Source: an uncultured bacterium (GTDB lineage Bacteria; Bacillota_I; Bacilli_A; RF39; UBA660). Taken from it: a stretch of DNA of 43,601 nucleotides. Below are positions 33,214 to 42,116 of the stretch, piece after piece (the first letter of the stretch is position 1; each line of letters opens with the position of its first letter). The stretch covers positions 1-43,601 of the forward strand of contig CASDWO010000091.1 of NCBI GenBank assembly GCA_949284575.1. The letters are read 5' to 3'. The translations under genes and the position numbers were made by a program. The notes under the pieces are model-generated. The model was not told where the DNA came from. It searched no databases and worked only from the letters and a program-made list of their open reading frames with translations.

Positions 33214-35025
33214 TTTGTTTTTCTTAGCGTCACTTTTCTTTCTTTCTTCGGTATTTAAAATTCTTTTTCTAAGTCTAATGTTATGTGGTGTAACTTCAAC
33301 AAGTTCATCGGAATTAATGTAGTCAAGGGCATATTCTAAAGTAATAGGACGAGGTCTTTTTAAGACAACAGTGTGATCACTTCCAGCAGCACGCATATTA
33401 GTTAGTTGTTTTCCTTTAACTACGTTAACTGCAAGGTCATTATCACGATTACATTCACCAATTATCATACCTTCATATACTTCTGTACCAGGTTCAATAA
33501 ACATTGTTCCACGGTCTTCAAGATTACCAATTGCATAGGCAGTAGAGTTACCATTTTCTACTGATACAAGAACTCCTAGTTTACGTTCACCAATATCAAC
33601 GTTTTCATATGGTTTATAAGAACTAAAGGTATGATTCATTATTCCATATCCTTTAGTCATAGTCATAAAGTCTGTAGAAAAACCGATAAGACCACGAGAA
33701 GGTATTGTATAGTTAAGACGAACTTGGTTTTCAAAGTTAGTCATATTAGACATAACACCACCACGTGTACCTAAGTGTTCAATAACACTACCAACAACGT
33801 CTTCTGGTACTTCTATTTGTAAATCTTCCCAAGGTTCACATTTAACTCCATCGATTTCTTTAATGATTACTTTTGGTTTAGATACTTCAAGTTCAAAACC
33901 TTCACGACGCATATTTTCTATTAATATTCCTAGATGTAATTCTCCACGACCTGAGACAAGAAAACTATCACTACCGGCAGGTTCTACTTTTAAGGAAACA
34001 TCTTTTTGAGTCTCACGAATTAATCTTTCTTCGATCTTACGAGATGTTAAAATCTTACCATCACGACCAACAAAAGGACTACTATTAGTTCCAAATGTCA
34101 TTTGTAGAGTTGGTTCATCTATATGTAAAACAGGTAAAGGTAAATTATCTCCCATATTACAGATAGTTTCCCCTACTGATATATCAGCAAGACCTGCAAT
34201 AGCAACAATATCTCCTGCTTCAGCTTTATTAATTTCAATACGATTATAGCCATAGTATCCAAATAGTTTTTGAATTCTAAAGTTCTTAACAGATCCATCT
34301 AGTCTTAGACAACTAACCATTTCTCCTGTTTTAATGATTCCATTATGGACACGACCAATTCCAATACGACCAACAAATTCATTATAATCAAGTAAGGCAG
34401 GTTGAAATTGTAATGGTTTAGTATTATCTCCAGTTGGGGCAGGAATTTTATCAATTATTAAGTCAAGTAATGGTTCAAAACCTTTTTCTTGCGTAGTAAT
34501 ATCATCACTTAAGCTACAAGTCTCATTTAAAGCACTAGCATAAACGACAGGGAAATCAAGTTGTTCTTCATCAGCACCAAGTTCAATAAATAGATCAAGT
34601 ACTTCATCAACAACAGCACTACATCTTGCACTAGGTTTATCAACTTTATTAATTACAACGATAGGTTTAACACCTGCTTCAAAAGCTTTCTTTAAAACGA
34701 ATCTAGTCTGAGGCATAGCACCTTCATAAGCATCTACAACAAGAATAACGCCATCTACCATATTCATAATACGCTCAACTTCGCCACCAAAATCAGCATG
34801 TCCTGGGGTATCAAGAATATTAATACGATAGCCATTGTAATCTAAAGCTGTTGTCTTAGCAAGAATTGTAATACCACGTTCTTTTTCCAAAGCATTAGAA
34901 TCCATTGATACATTACTTACATCTTCATTATCACGAAACATACCTGATGTTTTTAAAATACCATCAACCAAAGTAGTTTTACCATGATCAACGTGAGCAA
35001 TAATTGCTACATTTCTTTTTTTCAT
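33211..35025 (-). CDS. typA: Translational GTPase TypA/BipA
   Basis: The start is ATG 35025 ([15 protein letters not shown]...); GGAG lies 9 bases upstream, and a TTG 15 bases further up is inside that site. The 604-residue product is full length for the family: G1 [10 protein letters not shown]3 [15 protein letters not shown]4 NKVDK, and the C-terminal domain with [12 protein letters not shown] and the [11 protein letters not shown] region. TypA binds the 70S ribosome and supports 50S assembly and stress adaptation. It has its own extended -10 promoter and sits between two terminators. Confidence 0.97.
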   Translation of the reverse strand: MKKRNVAIIAHVDHGKTTLVDGILKTSGMFRDNEDVSNVSMDSNALEKERGITILAKTTALDYNGYRINILDTPGHADFGGEVERIMNMVDGVILVVDAYEGAMPQTRFVLKKAFEAGVKPIVVINKVDKPSARCSAVVDEVLDLFIELGADEEQLDFPVVYASALNETCSLSDDITTQEKGFEPLLDLIIDKIPAPTGDNTKPLQFQPALLDYNEFVGRIGIGRVHNGIIKTGEMVSCLRLDGSVKNFRIQKLFGYYGYNRIEINKAEAGDIVAIAGLADISVGETICNMGDNLPLPVLHIDEPTLQMTFGTNSSPFVGRDGKILTSRKIEERLIRETQKDVSLKVEPAGSDSFLVSGRGELHLGILIENMRREGFELEVSKPKVIIKEIDGVKCEPWEDLQIEVPEDVVGSVIEHLGTRGGVMSNMTNFENQVRLNYTIPSRGLIGFSTDFMTMTKGYGIMNHTFSSYKPYENVDIGERKLGVLVSVENGNSTAYAIGNLEDRGTMFIEPGTEVYEGMIIGECNRDNDLAVNVVKGKQLTNMRAAGSDHTVVLKRPRPITLEYALDYINSDELVEVTPHNIRLRKRILNTEERKKSDAKKNK

Positions 35026-35052
35026 ACTATCACACTCCAAAATACGTTCTAA

Positions 35053-35061
35053 ATTATAACA
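35053..35061 (-). promoter_or_regulatory. Extended -10 promoter of typA
   Basis: Minus strand TGTTATAAT, a perfect extended -10. It begins right after the T run of the terminator at 35062-35100, with no recognisable -35. Confidence 0.6.
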
Positions 35062-35100
35062 TAAAAAAAAAGAAAATACTAGAGTTTTCTAATATTTTCT
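35062..35100 (-). terminator. Strong terminator after the TasA-like surface protein gene
   Basis: A 13-bp stem (35071-35083 with 35088-35100, one G-T pair) with a 4-base loop, followed on the minus strand by nine T residues. It lies 16 bases past the stop at 35116. Confidence 0.85.
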
Positions 35101-35115
35101 TAAGGTATGGAAAGA

Positions 35116-36981
35116 TTAACTAGCAAGTTCCAAGATGAAAGGATCTGATTTAGTTCCTGTTCCAGAGGTTATTATAACGTTAGATTTTAGATTAAGGGAT
35201 GGCTGCAAACCAATTACATTCGATGGAGAATAGCTAAAGCTTGCTGAACCACTTTCACCCACAACCCACATAGCATACATACTACTAGCTGTTAAAAGCC
35301 AATAATTACTTGAAATATTTTCAATTGAATTATATTCTGTAAATTTGCCTGTCATTAATTCCCCATATCTCAATAGTCCTACTTTTGCTGTAGTTGTACT
35401 TGATGTTAATGTATTACCAGTTTCATCTTTATATTTGGCTAATTTATATGATATACCATTTTCTACTATCCCAAGATACCATGTTGTATTATCTTCTATC
35501 ATATCACTATACTCTTCTAAAACATAACTTGTTAAATATTCTCCATTTAAAAATGCACCTATAGTATTACTACTTGAGAATGTTGTATTATCTCCAAAAA
35601 CCATTGTTTTAAATGTCCCTGAATCTTTTAGCGATTCAGCGCTTGTTATTTTTGTTAATCCTTCTGTTTCATGACTTACTATTCTATATAGATTATTTTC
35701 ATCATTTCCAAATCTTATATATTCTCCACTGTATCTACTTGAAAGGAGTGTTCCTGAAAGGTCTGTATCATTATCTCCTTCTAAACGATAAGGATTATCT
35801 ACTGTTCCATCTCCATCTACGATACGAACGTTAGATTTTAAATTTAGGGATGGGCGAACACCGAACGCATTCATCAAATCATTACTACCTACTTGACCAC
35901 TAATCCCCACACCCCAAATATTAGACATACTATATGGCGTTAAAGTAAACCAACTAAGTCCATTATTTAAATAACCATCTGTTCCACCATTATTACTTGA
36001 CTGATATTCATACATATTTAAAAGTCCAACAGCATCTGTTACTACACTTATTCCGTTTGGTCTTGCTATACTTCCTAAGTCATTAGCATCAAGTGTGGCA
36101 TCCCATTCTGCATCGGTTACAATAAATTTATCAGGTTCTCTTAAATTACCTAAAAAGCCATCTACTGTTGTATCATTTAACCATGATTCCATATAACTTC
36201 CTGCAAAATTAGTTTGATTTTCTAGATTATATTGGATAACACTCATATTCCACTGAGTTACTAATTTAGTTGTCTTAGCTTCATTATTAACACTAACAGC
36301 TCTCCATAATTTACCACTATACCATATATAATTATTGGGATCAGTTCCTGTAATAAACGTATCAACTCCATCATCATATTGATTTTCTAAAGGTATATTT
36401 TCTAACAATACTGTTGATACTTCTTCTCCTACAGGTTGAGTTGCTACTACTCTTAGTTTTCCTTTAAATGTTTTACCTCCTGCTTCTTCCTTAGTGGCAT
36501 TATAATCTATCCATATTCTTAAAGTATAGTTTACTGTTTCATCTACTCCTATTGTTCCAAAGTATACTCTTCTATTTGGATCACTTCCCATAGTTGTTAA
36601 ACTCTTTGGTCCTATTACTTCATCATTTCTTGTTAAGCTATATCTAATGGCACTATCAGGAATTCTACTTTCTCCTTCATCTAATGCTAGATCATCTAAA
36701 TAAATAGTATAATCTGTATCAATATTACCTTCATTTGTTAAAGAGAAACTAAAACCATTTAAGATAGCTCCTTCACTATCTTCTATAGGAATTTGCCTTT
36801 CAAGGGTTAATTCATTATCTTCAGTTAGTATTAAATTTAAAGTCCCTGCTCTTATTACATAATCTTTTTGTCCTTCTAAAGTTGTTCTAAGATATGCATA
36901 AGCTATTCCTAAAGCTATTAAAATTACTAATAAAATACTTCCTAATATTATGATCTTTTTCTTATCACTTGTATCTTTCAT
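35116..36981 (-). CDS. TasA/camelysin-like surface protein with two DUF6273-like repeats
   Basis: 621 residues. A signal or anchor helix (about 9-31) leads into a TasA/CalY-like beta-sandwich (about 35-190), closely matching the opening of the interrupted gene at 5846-7672. Two repeats follow, at about 200-400 and 405-621. Each closes with a pattern of WLLT/WFTLT, then an R/QPSLNLKSNV box and a GxGT..(N/D)P(Y/F) ending. The same repeat type occurs in the protein encoded at 29260-31077. It is probably an exposed adhesive or matrix protein. It stands alone between terminators, with an extended -10 promoter at 37021. Confidence 0.82.
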   Translation of the reverse strand: MKDTSDKKKIIILGSILLVILIALGIAYAYLRTTLEGQKDYVIRAGTLNLILTEDNELTLERQIPIEDSEGAILNGFSFSLTNEGNIDTDYTIYLDDLALDEGESRIPDSAIRYSLTRNDEVIGPKSLTTMGSDPNRRVYFGTIGVDETVNYTLRIWIDYNATKEEAGGKTFKGKLRVVATQPVGEEVSTVLLENIPLENQYDDGVDTFITGTDPNNYIWYSGKLWRAVSVNNEAKTTKLVTQWNMSVIQYNLENQTNFAGSYMESWLNDTTVDGFLGNLREPDKFIVTDAEWDATLDANDLGSIARPNGISVVTDAVGLLNMYEYQSSNNGGTDGYLNNGLSWFTLTPYSMSNIWGVGISGQVGSNDLMNAFGVRPSLNLKSNVRIVDGDGTVDNPYRLEGDNDTDLSGTLLSSRYSGEYIRFGNDENNLYRIVSHETEGLTKITSAESLKDSGTFKTMVFGDNTTFSSSNTIGAFLNGEYLTSYVLEEYSDMIEDNTTWYLGIVENGISYKLAKYKDETGNTLTSSTTTAKVGLLRYGELMTGKFTEYNSIENISSNYWLLTASSMYAMWVVGESGSASFSYSPSNVIGLQPSLNLKSNVIITSGTGTKSDPFILELAS

Positions 36982-37020
36982 AAATATTCACTATCTTTCT
37001 TTATCATAAAATCTAAATAA

Positions 37021-37029
37021 ATAATAACA
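37021..37029 (-). promoter_or_regulatory. Extended -10 promoter of TasA-like surface protein
   Basis: Minus strand TGTTATTAT, an extended -10 with 5 of 6 to consensus, 39 bases before the ATG at 36981. No good -35 is visible. Confidence 0.5.
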
Positions 37030-37040
37030 TATAATTTTTC

Positions 37041-37074
37041 AAAAAAAAGACTAATATCATAATAGATACTAATC
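37041..37074 (-). terminator. Terminator after tsf
   Basis: A 10-bp stem (37049-37058 with 37065-37074, two G-T pairs) with a 6-base loop and eight T residues on the minus strand, just after the tsf stop at 37087. It ends the infC-to-tsf cluster. Confidence 0.85.
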
Positions 37075-37086
37075 TCTCTTAACATA

Positions 37087-37965
37087 CTATTTAGCTGCAT
37101 TAATTTGACTCATTACTTCATCAGCAAAGTTTTCTTCTTTTTTCTCAATTCCTTCACCAACAGCATAACGAATCATTGATACAATAGAACCTCCATTATT
37201 CTTAACATAAGAATCTACTGTAAGATTAGAATCTTTAATAAATGCTTGTTCTTCTAAACAAATCTCTTTATAGAATTTATTTAATCTACCTGTAACCATC
37301 TTTTCAGCTATATCTGCAGGTTTACCTTCATTCATAACTTGTTCTTTAATTACTTTAGATTCATGTTCTACCATATCACTTGGTACACTATTTCTATCTA
37401 TACAAACAGGTGCCATTGCTGCAACATGCATTGCAACGTCTTTAGCAACTTCCTCTTTAGTATTATCAAGTACTACTAAAGCACCAATCTTACCACCCAT
37501 ATGTAAATAACTTCCAAATACCTCGCTATCAGTTTTTTCAACTAATTCATGTCTTCTAAAAGATATTTTCTCTCCTATTTTAGCAGTTAAACTAACTAGC
37601 TTAGCTTCTACAGTCTCACCATTATCATTAAATGATAATACCTCTTCATGAGTCTTTAAATTATTATTAATAATTGTATTTGCTAAATAATCAACAAACT
37701 TAGTAAACTCTTCATTTTTAGCGACAAAGTCAGTTTCTGAATTAACTTCTAAAATAACTGCTTTATTATCTTTAACTAAAGTTTTACATAATCCTTCTGC
37801 AGCAATACGAGATTCTTTCTTTGCAGCTTTACTGATACCTTTTTCTCTTAACCAATCAACTGCTTCTTCCATATTACCATTACAAGCTTCTAATGCTTTT
37901 TTACAATCAAGCATTCCTGCTCCAGTTTTATCTCTTAATTCTTTTACATCACTTGCTTTAAACAT
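37087..37965 (-). CDS. tsf: Elongation factor Ts
   Basis: 292 residues from ATG 37965 (MFKASDVKELR...), chosen because AAAGGA lies 8 bases upstream. The N-terminal UBA-like helix bundle has the LRDKTGAGMLDCKKAL signature and the core has SETDFVAKNEEF, the segment that enters EF-Tu to release GDP. Length is normal for Firmicutes. It follows rpsB as usual, but a strong hairpin lies in between. Confidence 0.97.
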   Translation of the reverse strand: MFKASDVKELRDKTGAGMLDCKKALEACNGNMEEAVDWLREKGISKAAKKESRIAAEGLCKTLVKDNKAVILEVNSETDFVAKNEEFTKFVDYLANTIINNNLKTHEEVLSFNDNGETVEAKLVSLTAKIGEKISFRRHELVEKTDSEVFGSYLHMGGKIGALVVLDNTKEEVAKDVAMHVAAMAPVCIDRNSVPSDMVEHESKVIKEQVMNEGKPADIAEKMVTGRLNKFYKEICLEEQAFIKDSNLTVDSYVKNNGGSIVSMIRYAVGEGIEKKEENFADEVMSQINAAK

Positions 37966-37991
37966 AATATTCATCCTTTCTTAATTTATCG

Positions 37992-38016
37992 AAAAAGGAA
38001 GGGCTTAGCCCTCCCT
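37992..38016 (-). terminator. GC-rich hairpin between rpsB and tsf
   Basis: AGGAAGGGC (37996-38004) pairs with GCCCTCCCT (38008-38016) around a 3-base loop, with five T residues after it on the minus strand. It is the most GC-rich feature of the window and looks like an intrinsic terminator, perhaps partial, which would lower tsf relative to rpsB. Confidence 0.75.
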
Positions 38017-38034
38017 CCTTCCTTATTTGTTTTT

Positions 38035-38970
38035 TTATTTATTTAATGCTTCTATTATTTCTGCTTTTTTTAAACCTGTAGTTGCAATATTTTTCTCTTT
38101 AGCAATTTCTTTAAGTTCTGCAACTGTCATTTTACTATAATCTTTAGTTTCTTCTTTTTTAGGTTCTTCTTTAACTTCCTCTTTTATTTCTTCTTTCTTT
38201 ACTTCTTTTTTAATTTCTTTTTTTACTTTTTTATTATCTTTTTTAGCTTTATTTTCTTTATCTTCTTCACTTATATAGTCAATTACTTCATTACCATTAA
38301 CTTCTGCAATAGCATTAGTTAAAGCACCAATTAAAAGCTTAACACTTCTTACTGCATCATCATTACCAGGAATAACATAATCAACCATATCAGGATCACA
38401 GTTAGTGTCAACTACTCCAAATACAGGAATATTTAAGATTCTTGCTTCTTTAATAGCAATCTCTTCTTTTTTAGGATCAACAATAACTAAAGCTTGAGGA
38501 AGTCTTTTCATTTCTCTAATTCCTCTTAAGTTTTTATTTAATTTTTCATATTCTTTCTTTAGACCAATTACTTCTTTTTTAGGTAATAAATCGAAAGTAC
38601 CGTTTTCTTCCATCTTTTCGATATTTTCCATTCTTTTAATTCTTGATCTAATAGTCTTGAAGTTAGTTAAAGTACCACCTAACCATCTTTCATTAACAAA
38701 ATACATATTAGTTCTTAAAGCACTCTCTTCAGCTGCTTCCATAGCTTGTTTTTTAGTTCCTACAAATAGAACTTTACCACCATCTTCAACTATTTTCTTT
38801 AAAGCTTCATAAGCTTTATCTAAACATTTAGATGTCTTTTGTAAATCGATAATATAAATATCATCTCTAGTTGTATAGATGTATTCCTTCATCTTAGGAT
38901 TCCATCTTCTTTTTTGGTGTCCAAAATGTACACCTGCTTCTAATAAATAATTCATTGATACTACGCTCAT
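38035..38970 (-). CDS. rpsB: Ribosomal protein S2 with SAP/Rho-N-like C-terminal tail
   Basis: 311 residues from ATG 38970 ([19 protein letters not shown]...), with AAGGAG 8 bases upstream. The first ~235 residues are ordinary S2 ([37 protein letters not shown]). A Lys/Glu-rich linker (about 240-275) leads to a 35-residue C-terminal module, [18 protein letters not shown]..., resembling SAP, HeH or Rho N-terminal nucleic-acid-binding helices. The same module ends L20 in this window. S2 is usually about 230-260 residues, so the tail is an addition. Confidence 0.96.
   Translation of the reverse strand: MSVVSMNYLLEAGVHFGHQKRRWNPKMKEYIYTTRDDIYIIDLQKTSKCLDKAYEALKKIVEDGGKVLFVGTKKQAMEAAEESALRTNMYFVNERWLGGTLTNFKTIRSRIKRMENIEKMEENGTFDLLPKKEVIGLKKEYEKLNKNLRGIREMKRLPQALVIVDPKKEEIAIKEARILNIPVFGVVDTNCDPDMVDYVIPGNDDAVRSVKLLIGALTNAIAEVNGNEVIDYISEEDKENKAKKDNKKVKKEIKKEVKKEEIKEEVKEEPKKEETKDYSKMTVAELKEIAKEKNIATTGLKKAEIIEALNK
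38078..38139 (-). repeat. 62-base near-identical repeat, rpsB copy
   Basis: This segment encodes most of the S2 tail module and is identical at 61 of 62 bases to 39122-39183 in rplT. Flanking tail sequence is similar but less so. Confidence 0.9.
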
Positions 38971-39010
38971 AATCAAATCTCCTTTTCGTTTTAATCTTCT
39001 ATTTTGTTCA

Positions 39011-39035
39011 AAAAATTATCACTGTCTAATAACTT
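39011..39035 (-). terminator. Hairpin with T run between rplT and rpsB
   Basis: On the minus strand AAAGTTATTA pairs with TGATAATTTT (two G-T pairs) around a 5-base loop, and the T run continues past the stem. It probably ends, or attenuates, the infC-rpmI-rplT message before rpsB. The rest of the 100-base gap shows no clear promoter. Confidence 0.55.
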
Positions 39036-39078
39036 TAATAGTTTTAGCAGCACTAGATAATTAAATTCCAAAATATGT

Positions 39079-39675
39079 TTATTTATTTAATAATTCTATA
39101 ATTTCAGCTTTCTTTAATCCAGTAGTTGCAATATTTTTCTCTTTAGCAATTTCTTTAAGTTCTGAAACTGTCATTTTACTATAGTCAGTATTTTCTTTTT
39201 TAGTATTATCATCTTTCTTTGGTGTTTCTTTCTTTTCAGTAGCTTTTACTTCACTTTTACTAGATGTGTTCTTAACAGTTACTTCTTTACTTTCTTTAAC
39301 TTCAGTTGCTTTTATTTTTCCTTCTTTACCTTTTTTAGCAACTTCAACTAATTCAGTAAAGGCTTTAGGATCATTAATAGCAATTTCACTTAACATTTTA
39401 CGGTTAACTTCTACACCTGCTTTATTTAATCCTTCTATAAATCTAGAATAACTAATACCATTTTCTCTACATGCTGCATTAATTCTAGTTATCCATAATT
39501 TTCTAAATTCACGTTTTTTTGCTTTTCTATCTCTAAATGCATATTGACCTGAATGCATTAATTGTTCTTTTGCACTTTTATAAAGTCTATGTTTACTACC
39601 AAAGTATCCTTTAGTTTGTTTTAATACTTTTTTATGACGAGCTTTTGTAACTGCTCCATTCTTAACTCTTGCCAT
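39079..39675 (-). CDS. rplT: Ribosomal protein L20 with SAP/Rho-N-like C-terminal tail
   Basis: 198 residues. The first ~118 are ordinary L20 ([19 protein letters not shown]..., then [17 protein letters not shown]), followed by a Lys/Glu/Thr linker and the module [18 protein letters not shown]..., 33 of 35 residues identical to the tail of S2. L20 is normally about 115-120 residues. It is third in the infC-rpmI-rplT order conserved in Bacilli. Confidence 0.96.
   Translation of the reverse strand: MARVKNGAVTKARHKKVLKQTKGYFGSKHRLYKSAKEQLMHSGQYAFRDRKAKKREFRKLWITRINAACRENGISYSRFIEGLNKAGVEVNRKMLSEIAINDPKAFTELVEVAKKGKEGKIKATEVKESKEVTVKNTSSKSEVKATEKKETPKKDDNTKKENTDYSKMTVSELKEIAKEKNIATTGLKKAEIIELLNK
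39122..39183 (-). repeat. 62-base near-identical repeat, rplT copy
   Basis: Partner of 38078-38139, one mismatch in 62 bases. Both copies are in the same orientation about 1.04 kb apart, so recombination between them could delete or fuse parts of rplT and rpsB. Confidence 0.9.
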
Positions 39676-39696
39676 CTTTACATCCTCCTTCTTTTA

Positions 39697-39882
39697 TTAA
39701 ATAATGTTCTTTAAACGATTTTGATCTGCTTTAGATAAAGTAGATGCACTTCTTTTCTTTCTATTTACTTTTCTTGATTTGTATCCAGTATTATGTCTAC
39801 TTCCTGGATGTCCTATTTTATAATCATTTTTTCTTTTCTTAAATACTTTTTTACTACCTTTATGTGTTTTTAATTTAGGCAT
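39697..39882 (-). CDS. rpmI: Ribosomal protein L35
   Basis: 61 residues, very basic, starting MPKLKTHKGSKKVFKKRKND as expected for L35, with an AGGAGG-type ribosome binding site. It lies between infC (14 bases) and rplT (21 bases). Confidence 0.96.
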   Translation of the reverse strand: MPKLKTHKGSKKVFKKRKNDYKIGHPGSRHNTGYKSRKVNRKKRSASTLSKADQNRLKNII

Positions 39883-39896
39883 TATAATTCCTCCTT

Positions 39897-40430
39897 CTAT
39901 TTTTCTTTAATTGGCACTAAAAACATTGTCATAGTTTTGCCATCTAGCTTTGGATGTTGTTCAATTGTTGCATATTCTAGAGTCCTACTAGCAAATTTTT
40001 CAAGTACTTCGCGACCAAGTTCTGTGTGAGCCATTTGTCTTCCTTTAAAGCGAATTGTAAGTTTTATCTTATCACCTTTTTGAAGATATTTAATAACATT
40101 TTTTAGTTTTGTCTCAAAATCTCCTACATCAATAACAGGTGATAATCTAAATTCTTTTAATTCAGCTTGAGAAGCTCTTTGTTTCTTTAAGGCTTCCTTT
40201 TCTTTCTTTTGTCTTTCATAACGGTATTTATTATAATCCATTACTTTACAAACAGGTGGAGTTCCATTAGGATTCATTAAAACTAAATCTAAATTAGCAT
40301 ATCTTGCTAGAGTTCTTGCATCTTCAATTGATTTAATTCCTACCTGTTCACCATTAGGCCCTATAACTAGTACTTCCTTAGCGGTTATTTGCTCATTAAT
40401 TAATTGACTCTTATTATCTTTTGCTATAAT
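39897..40430 (-). CDS. infC: Translation initiation factor IF-3, probable AUU start
   Basis: About 177 residues of IF-3: the N-terminal INEQI and GPNGEQVGIKS signatures, the PPVCKVMDYNKYRYE linker region, then the C-terminal KGDKIKLTIRFKGRQMAHTELG domain. A frame open to ATG 40442 exists, but that ATG abuts the GGAGGTG ribosome binding site and cannot be used with it. The codons at a proper distance are ATT (40430, 5 bases after GGAGG) and ATA (40427, 8 bases). A rare AUU start is known for infC in other bacteria, where IF-3 discriminates against it and so controls its own synthesis. I set the start at ATT. It is preceded by a ~160-base leader. Confidence 0.93.
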   Translation of the reverse strand: MIAKDNKSQLINEQITAKEVLVIGPNGEQVGIKSIEDARTLARYANLDLVLMNPNGTPPVCKVMDYNKYRYERQKKEKEALKKQRASQAELKEFRLSPVIDVGDFETKLKNVIKYLQKGDKIKLTIRFKGRQMAHTELGREVLEKFASRTLEYATIEQHPKLDGKTMTMFLVPIKEK

Positions 40431-40442
40431 TAACACCTCCAT

Positions 40443-40596
40443 AAATTAAGAAAAGTGGATATATTATACCCACTTAAAAACCAAAATAATATTATATTAT
40501 TTATCTCTATCTTGGCTTTTTACCTATTGACATAGTTATCAATCAGGTGGTGGGGTATATTAATAAAAGACCCATCTCTTTCCTTTTCTTCAACTA
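40443..40596 (-). promoter_or_regulatory. infC-rpmI-rplT leader with attenuator-like hairpin
   Basis: About 150 bases lie between the promoter and infC. On the minus strand AAGTGG and CCACTT (40470-40475 and 40453-40458) form a hairpin followed by TTTTCTTAATTT just before the ribosome binding site, and there is C/A-rich sequence (ACCCCACCACC) further up. In Bacilli this operon is controlled by L20 binding to its leader with premature termination; a similar element here is inferred, not shown. Confidence 0.5.
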
Positions 40597-40624
40597 TTTT
40601 ATGCTAAAAGTCTAGGTTTGTCAA
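40596..40624 (-). promoter_or_regulatory. Sigma-A promoter of infC operon
   Basis: Minus strand TTGACA (40619-40624), 17-base spacer, TAAAAT (40596-40601). It is flanked by an imperfect inverted repeat (TTTTATGC at 40597-40604 and GCATAAAA at 40636-40643) that overlaps the -10 and the end of the Fic gene. Confidence 0.8.
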
Positions 40625-40643
40625 CAGTTTTTTTTGCATAAAA

Positions 40644-41294
40644 TTAAACACCGTCTATACAATTTTCATAAATCCACTCTTTTAACTTAGTATTATCTCC
40701 CGTCTCATAGTATTCAATTAACTTAGTTAAATAGTTACCAATTTCTTCAACAGGTACTGCTATTATACCCTGACCATTTTTAATCATTTCTTTATTAGCA
40801 ACTAAATTTGATACTCTTTTATTACCATCTAAAAACATTTGAGACCTTTGAAGCCAACAGAATAAATCAATGCACCTATCCAATTTATTTTTATTACTTA
40901 AAATCTCTTTTAATTCTTCATCATAATCACATTCACTAGGAAGTTTTGGTCTCCAAGAAGTACCAGTTATTCCAACACCTTTATCTCTAAACTCGCCTAA
41001 AGGATATATATTTTGTCCTTTACATACTTCAAAGTGTATTTTCTTAATAAAATCTATAGTAAGTTCTTCATTAACATGATTAATTACATATTCCCATCCA
41101 TCTTTTAAGCCTTTAAGTTTTAACATATCATCAACAGAAATATTACCTGTGTTAACATTATTCATAAAAGCATAAGTATCAGCAAAAGTTACAGCAATTC
41201 CTTCTAGATTAGCACTCTTATAAATATTGTCTACAAGTTTTCTTTTAGCAAAAAATATATTATCTTCTAAAGACATATTGTACTTATCCTTCAT
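40644..41294 (-). CDS. Fic-family protein with atypical active site
   Basis: 216 residues, cytoplasmic. The Fic core motif H-x-F-x-D/E-G-N-x-R-x-x-R reads SQMFLDGNKRVSN at 151-163: Gln152 replaces the catalytic His, and Asn replaces the last Arg. The F, DGNKR and the flap region (GEFRDKGVGITGT, 100-112) are intact, so nucleotide or phosphate binding is likely. An N-terminal S27-x-x-x-E31-G32 matches the inhibitory-helix motif [ST]xxxE[GN]. Fic enzymes transfer AMP or another phosphate group to proteins. With Gln at the active site, standard AMPylation is doubtful; related Gln-type Fic proteins occur in Firmicutes. No antitoxin gene is adjacent; an unrecognised protein lies upstream. Confidence 0.85.
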   Translation of the reverse strand: MKDKYNMSLEDNIFFAKRKLVDNIYKSANLEGIAVTFADTYAFMNNVNTGNISVDDMLKLKGLKDGWEYVINHVNEELTIDFIKKIHFEVCKGQNIYPLGEFRDKGVGITGTSWRPKLPSECDYDEELKEILSNKNKLDRCIDLFCWLQRSQMFLDGNKRVSNLVANKEMIKNGQGIIAVPVEEIGNYLTKLIEYYETGDNTKLKEWIYENCIDGV

Positions 41295-41337
41295 ATGCTA
41301 CTTCTCCTTCCTGTAATATCCATCACTTATTAAAATA

Positions 41338-42105
41338 TTAATATTCTTTATTTTTTTGTTTGGCATTTTTGTTGTTAGATGCTCTTTTTATATTTGTTTT
41401 AATAACACTACAAATAGTATCTACTTCTTCATTAATCATATCAACTACATCTTCAGCAGTTAATATACTATTAGAATTAAAGTTAATCATTCCAATATTA
41501 TCTTTATTAGAAAACTCTGCATAAATAGCTTTATCTTTGTTGTAAATTATCTCTATTTCATGATTTTCAAAATCTTCAAAACTATTTAATTGTCTACATT
41601 TCTCAACTAATAAAGAATTATCTTTTAGACTCTTATAACTTTTAAAATTAGCTTTACAGTTTATTCCTTTTAGACTAATAGAAACATCTTGAACTACAAT
41701 ATCTTTTTCCTTAAAAATATCATCACTTGGGTTAGTAGTAACTAAATATTGTAACCATGATTTCTTTTCTTGTTTCATAGTAATATTAATAAGAGGCTCT
41801 TCATCATAAGATGAAAATATTGAAGTTTGGTTAATTGTTCTTTCTTTACCATTAGTTCCTTCTTCTTTATAGGTAATTATACTAGATAACATAATTAAAT
41901 CATTATCATAAATAATTTCATGAGCCATTATTCTAGAAAGTTGATAATATTCTTTTATAAGATCAAGGGAAAAGCCCATTTTATCAACCATTTTTAAGAT
42001 TTCACTTAATTCTATTTCATCTTCAATTATTCTTGATGATTTAATACTATTTCTTACACTTTTTTCTATTACTTCAACAAATTTTTCATAAGCATTTATT
42101 GCCAT
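41338..42105 (-). CDS. Unrecognised cytoplasmic protein
   Basis: 255 residues, no membrane helix, no family recognised. The N-terminal ~80 residues are helical and charged; the middle is beta-rich; the C-terminal ~60 are helical again and end in a Lys/Asn tail. It starts behind a strong AGGAGG site, 11 bases after the amidotransferase-like gene, and is 43 bases before the Fic gene. Possible partner of the Fic protein by position only. Confidence 0.65.
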   Translation of the reverse strand: MAINAYEKFVEVIEKSVRNSIKSSRIIEDEIELSEILKMVDKMGFSLDLIKEYYQLSRIMAHEIIYDNDLIMLSSIITYKEEGTNGKERTINQTSIFSSYDEEPLINITMKQEKKSWLQYLVTTNPSDDIFKEKDIVVQDVSISLKGINCKANFKSYKSLKDNSLLVEKCRQLNSFEDFENHEIEIIYNKDKAIYAEFSNKDNIGMINFNSNSILTAEDVVDMINEEVDTICSVIKTNIKRASNNKNAKQKNKEY

Positions 42106-42116
42106 ACCAATACCTC

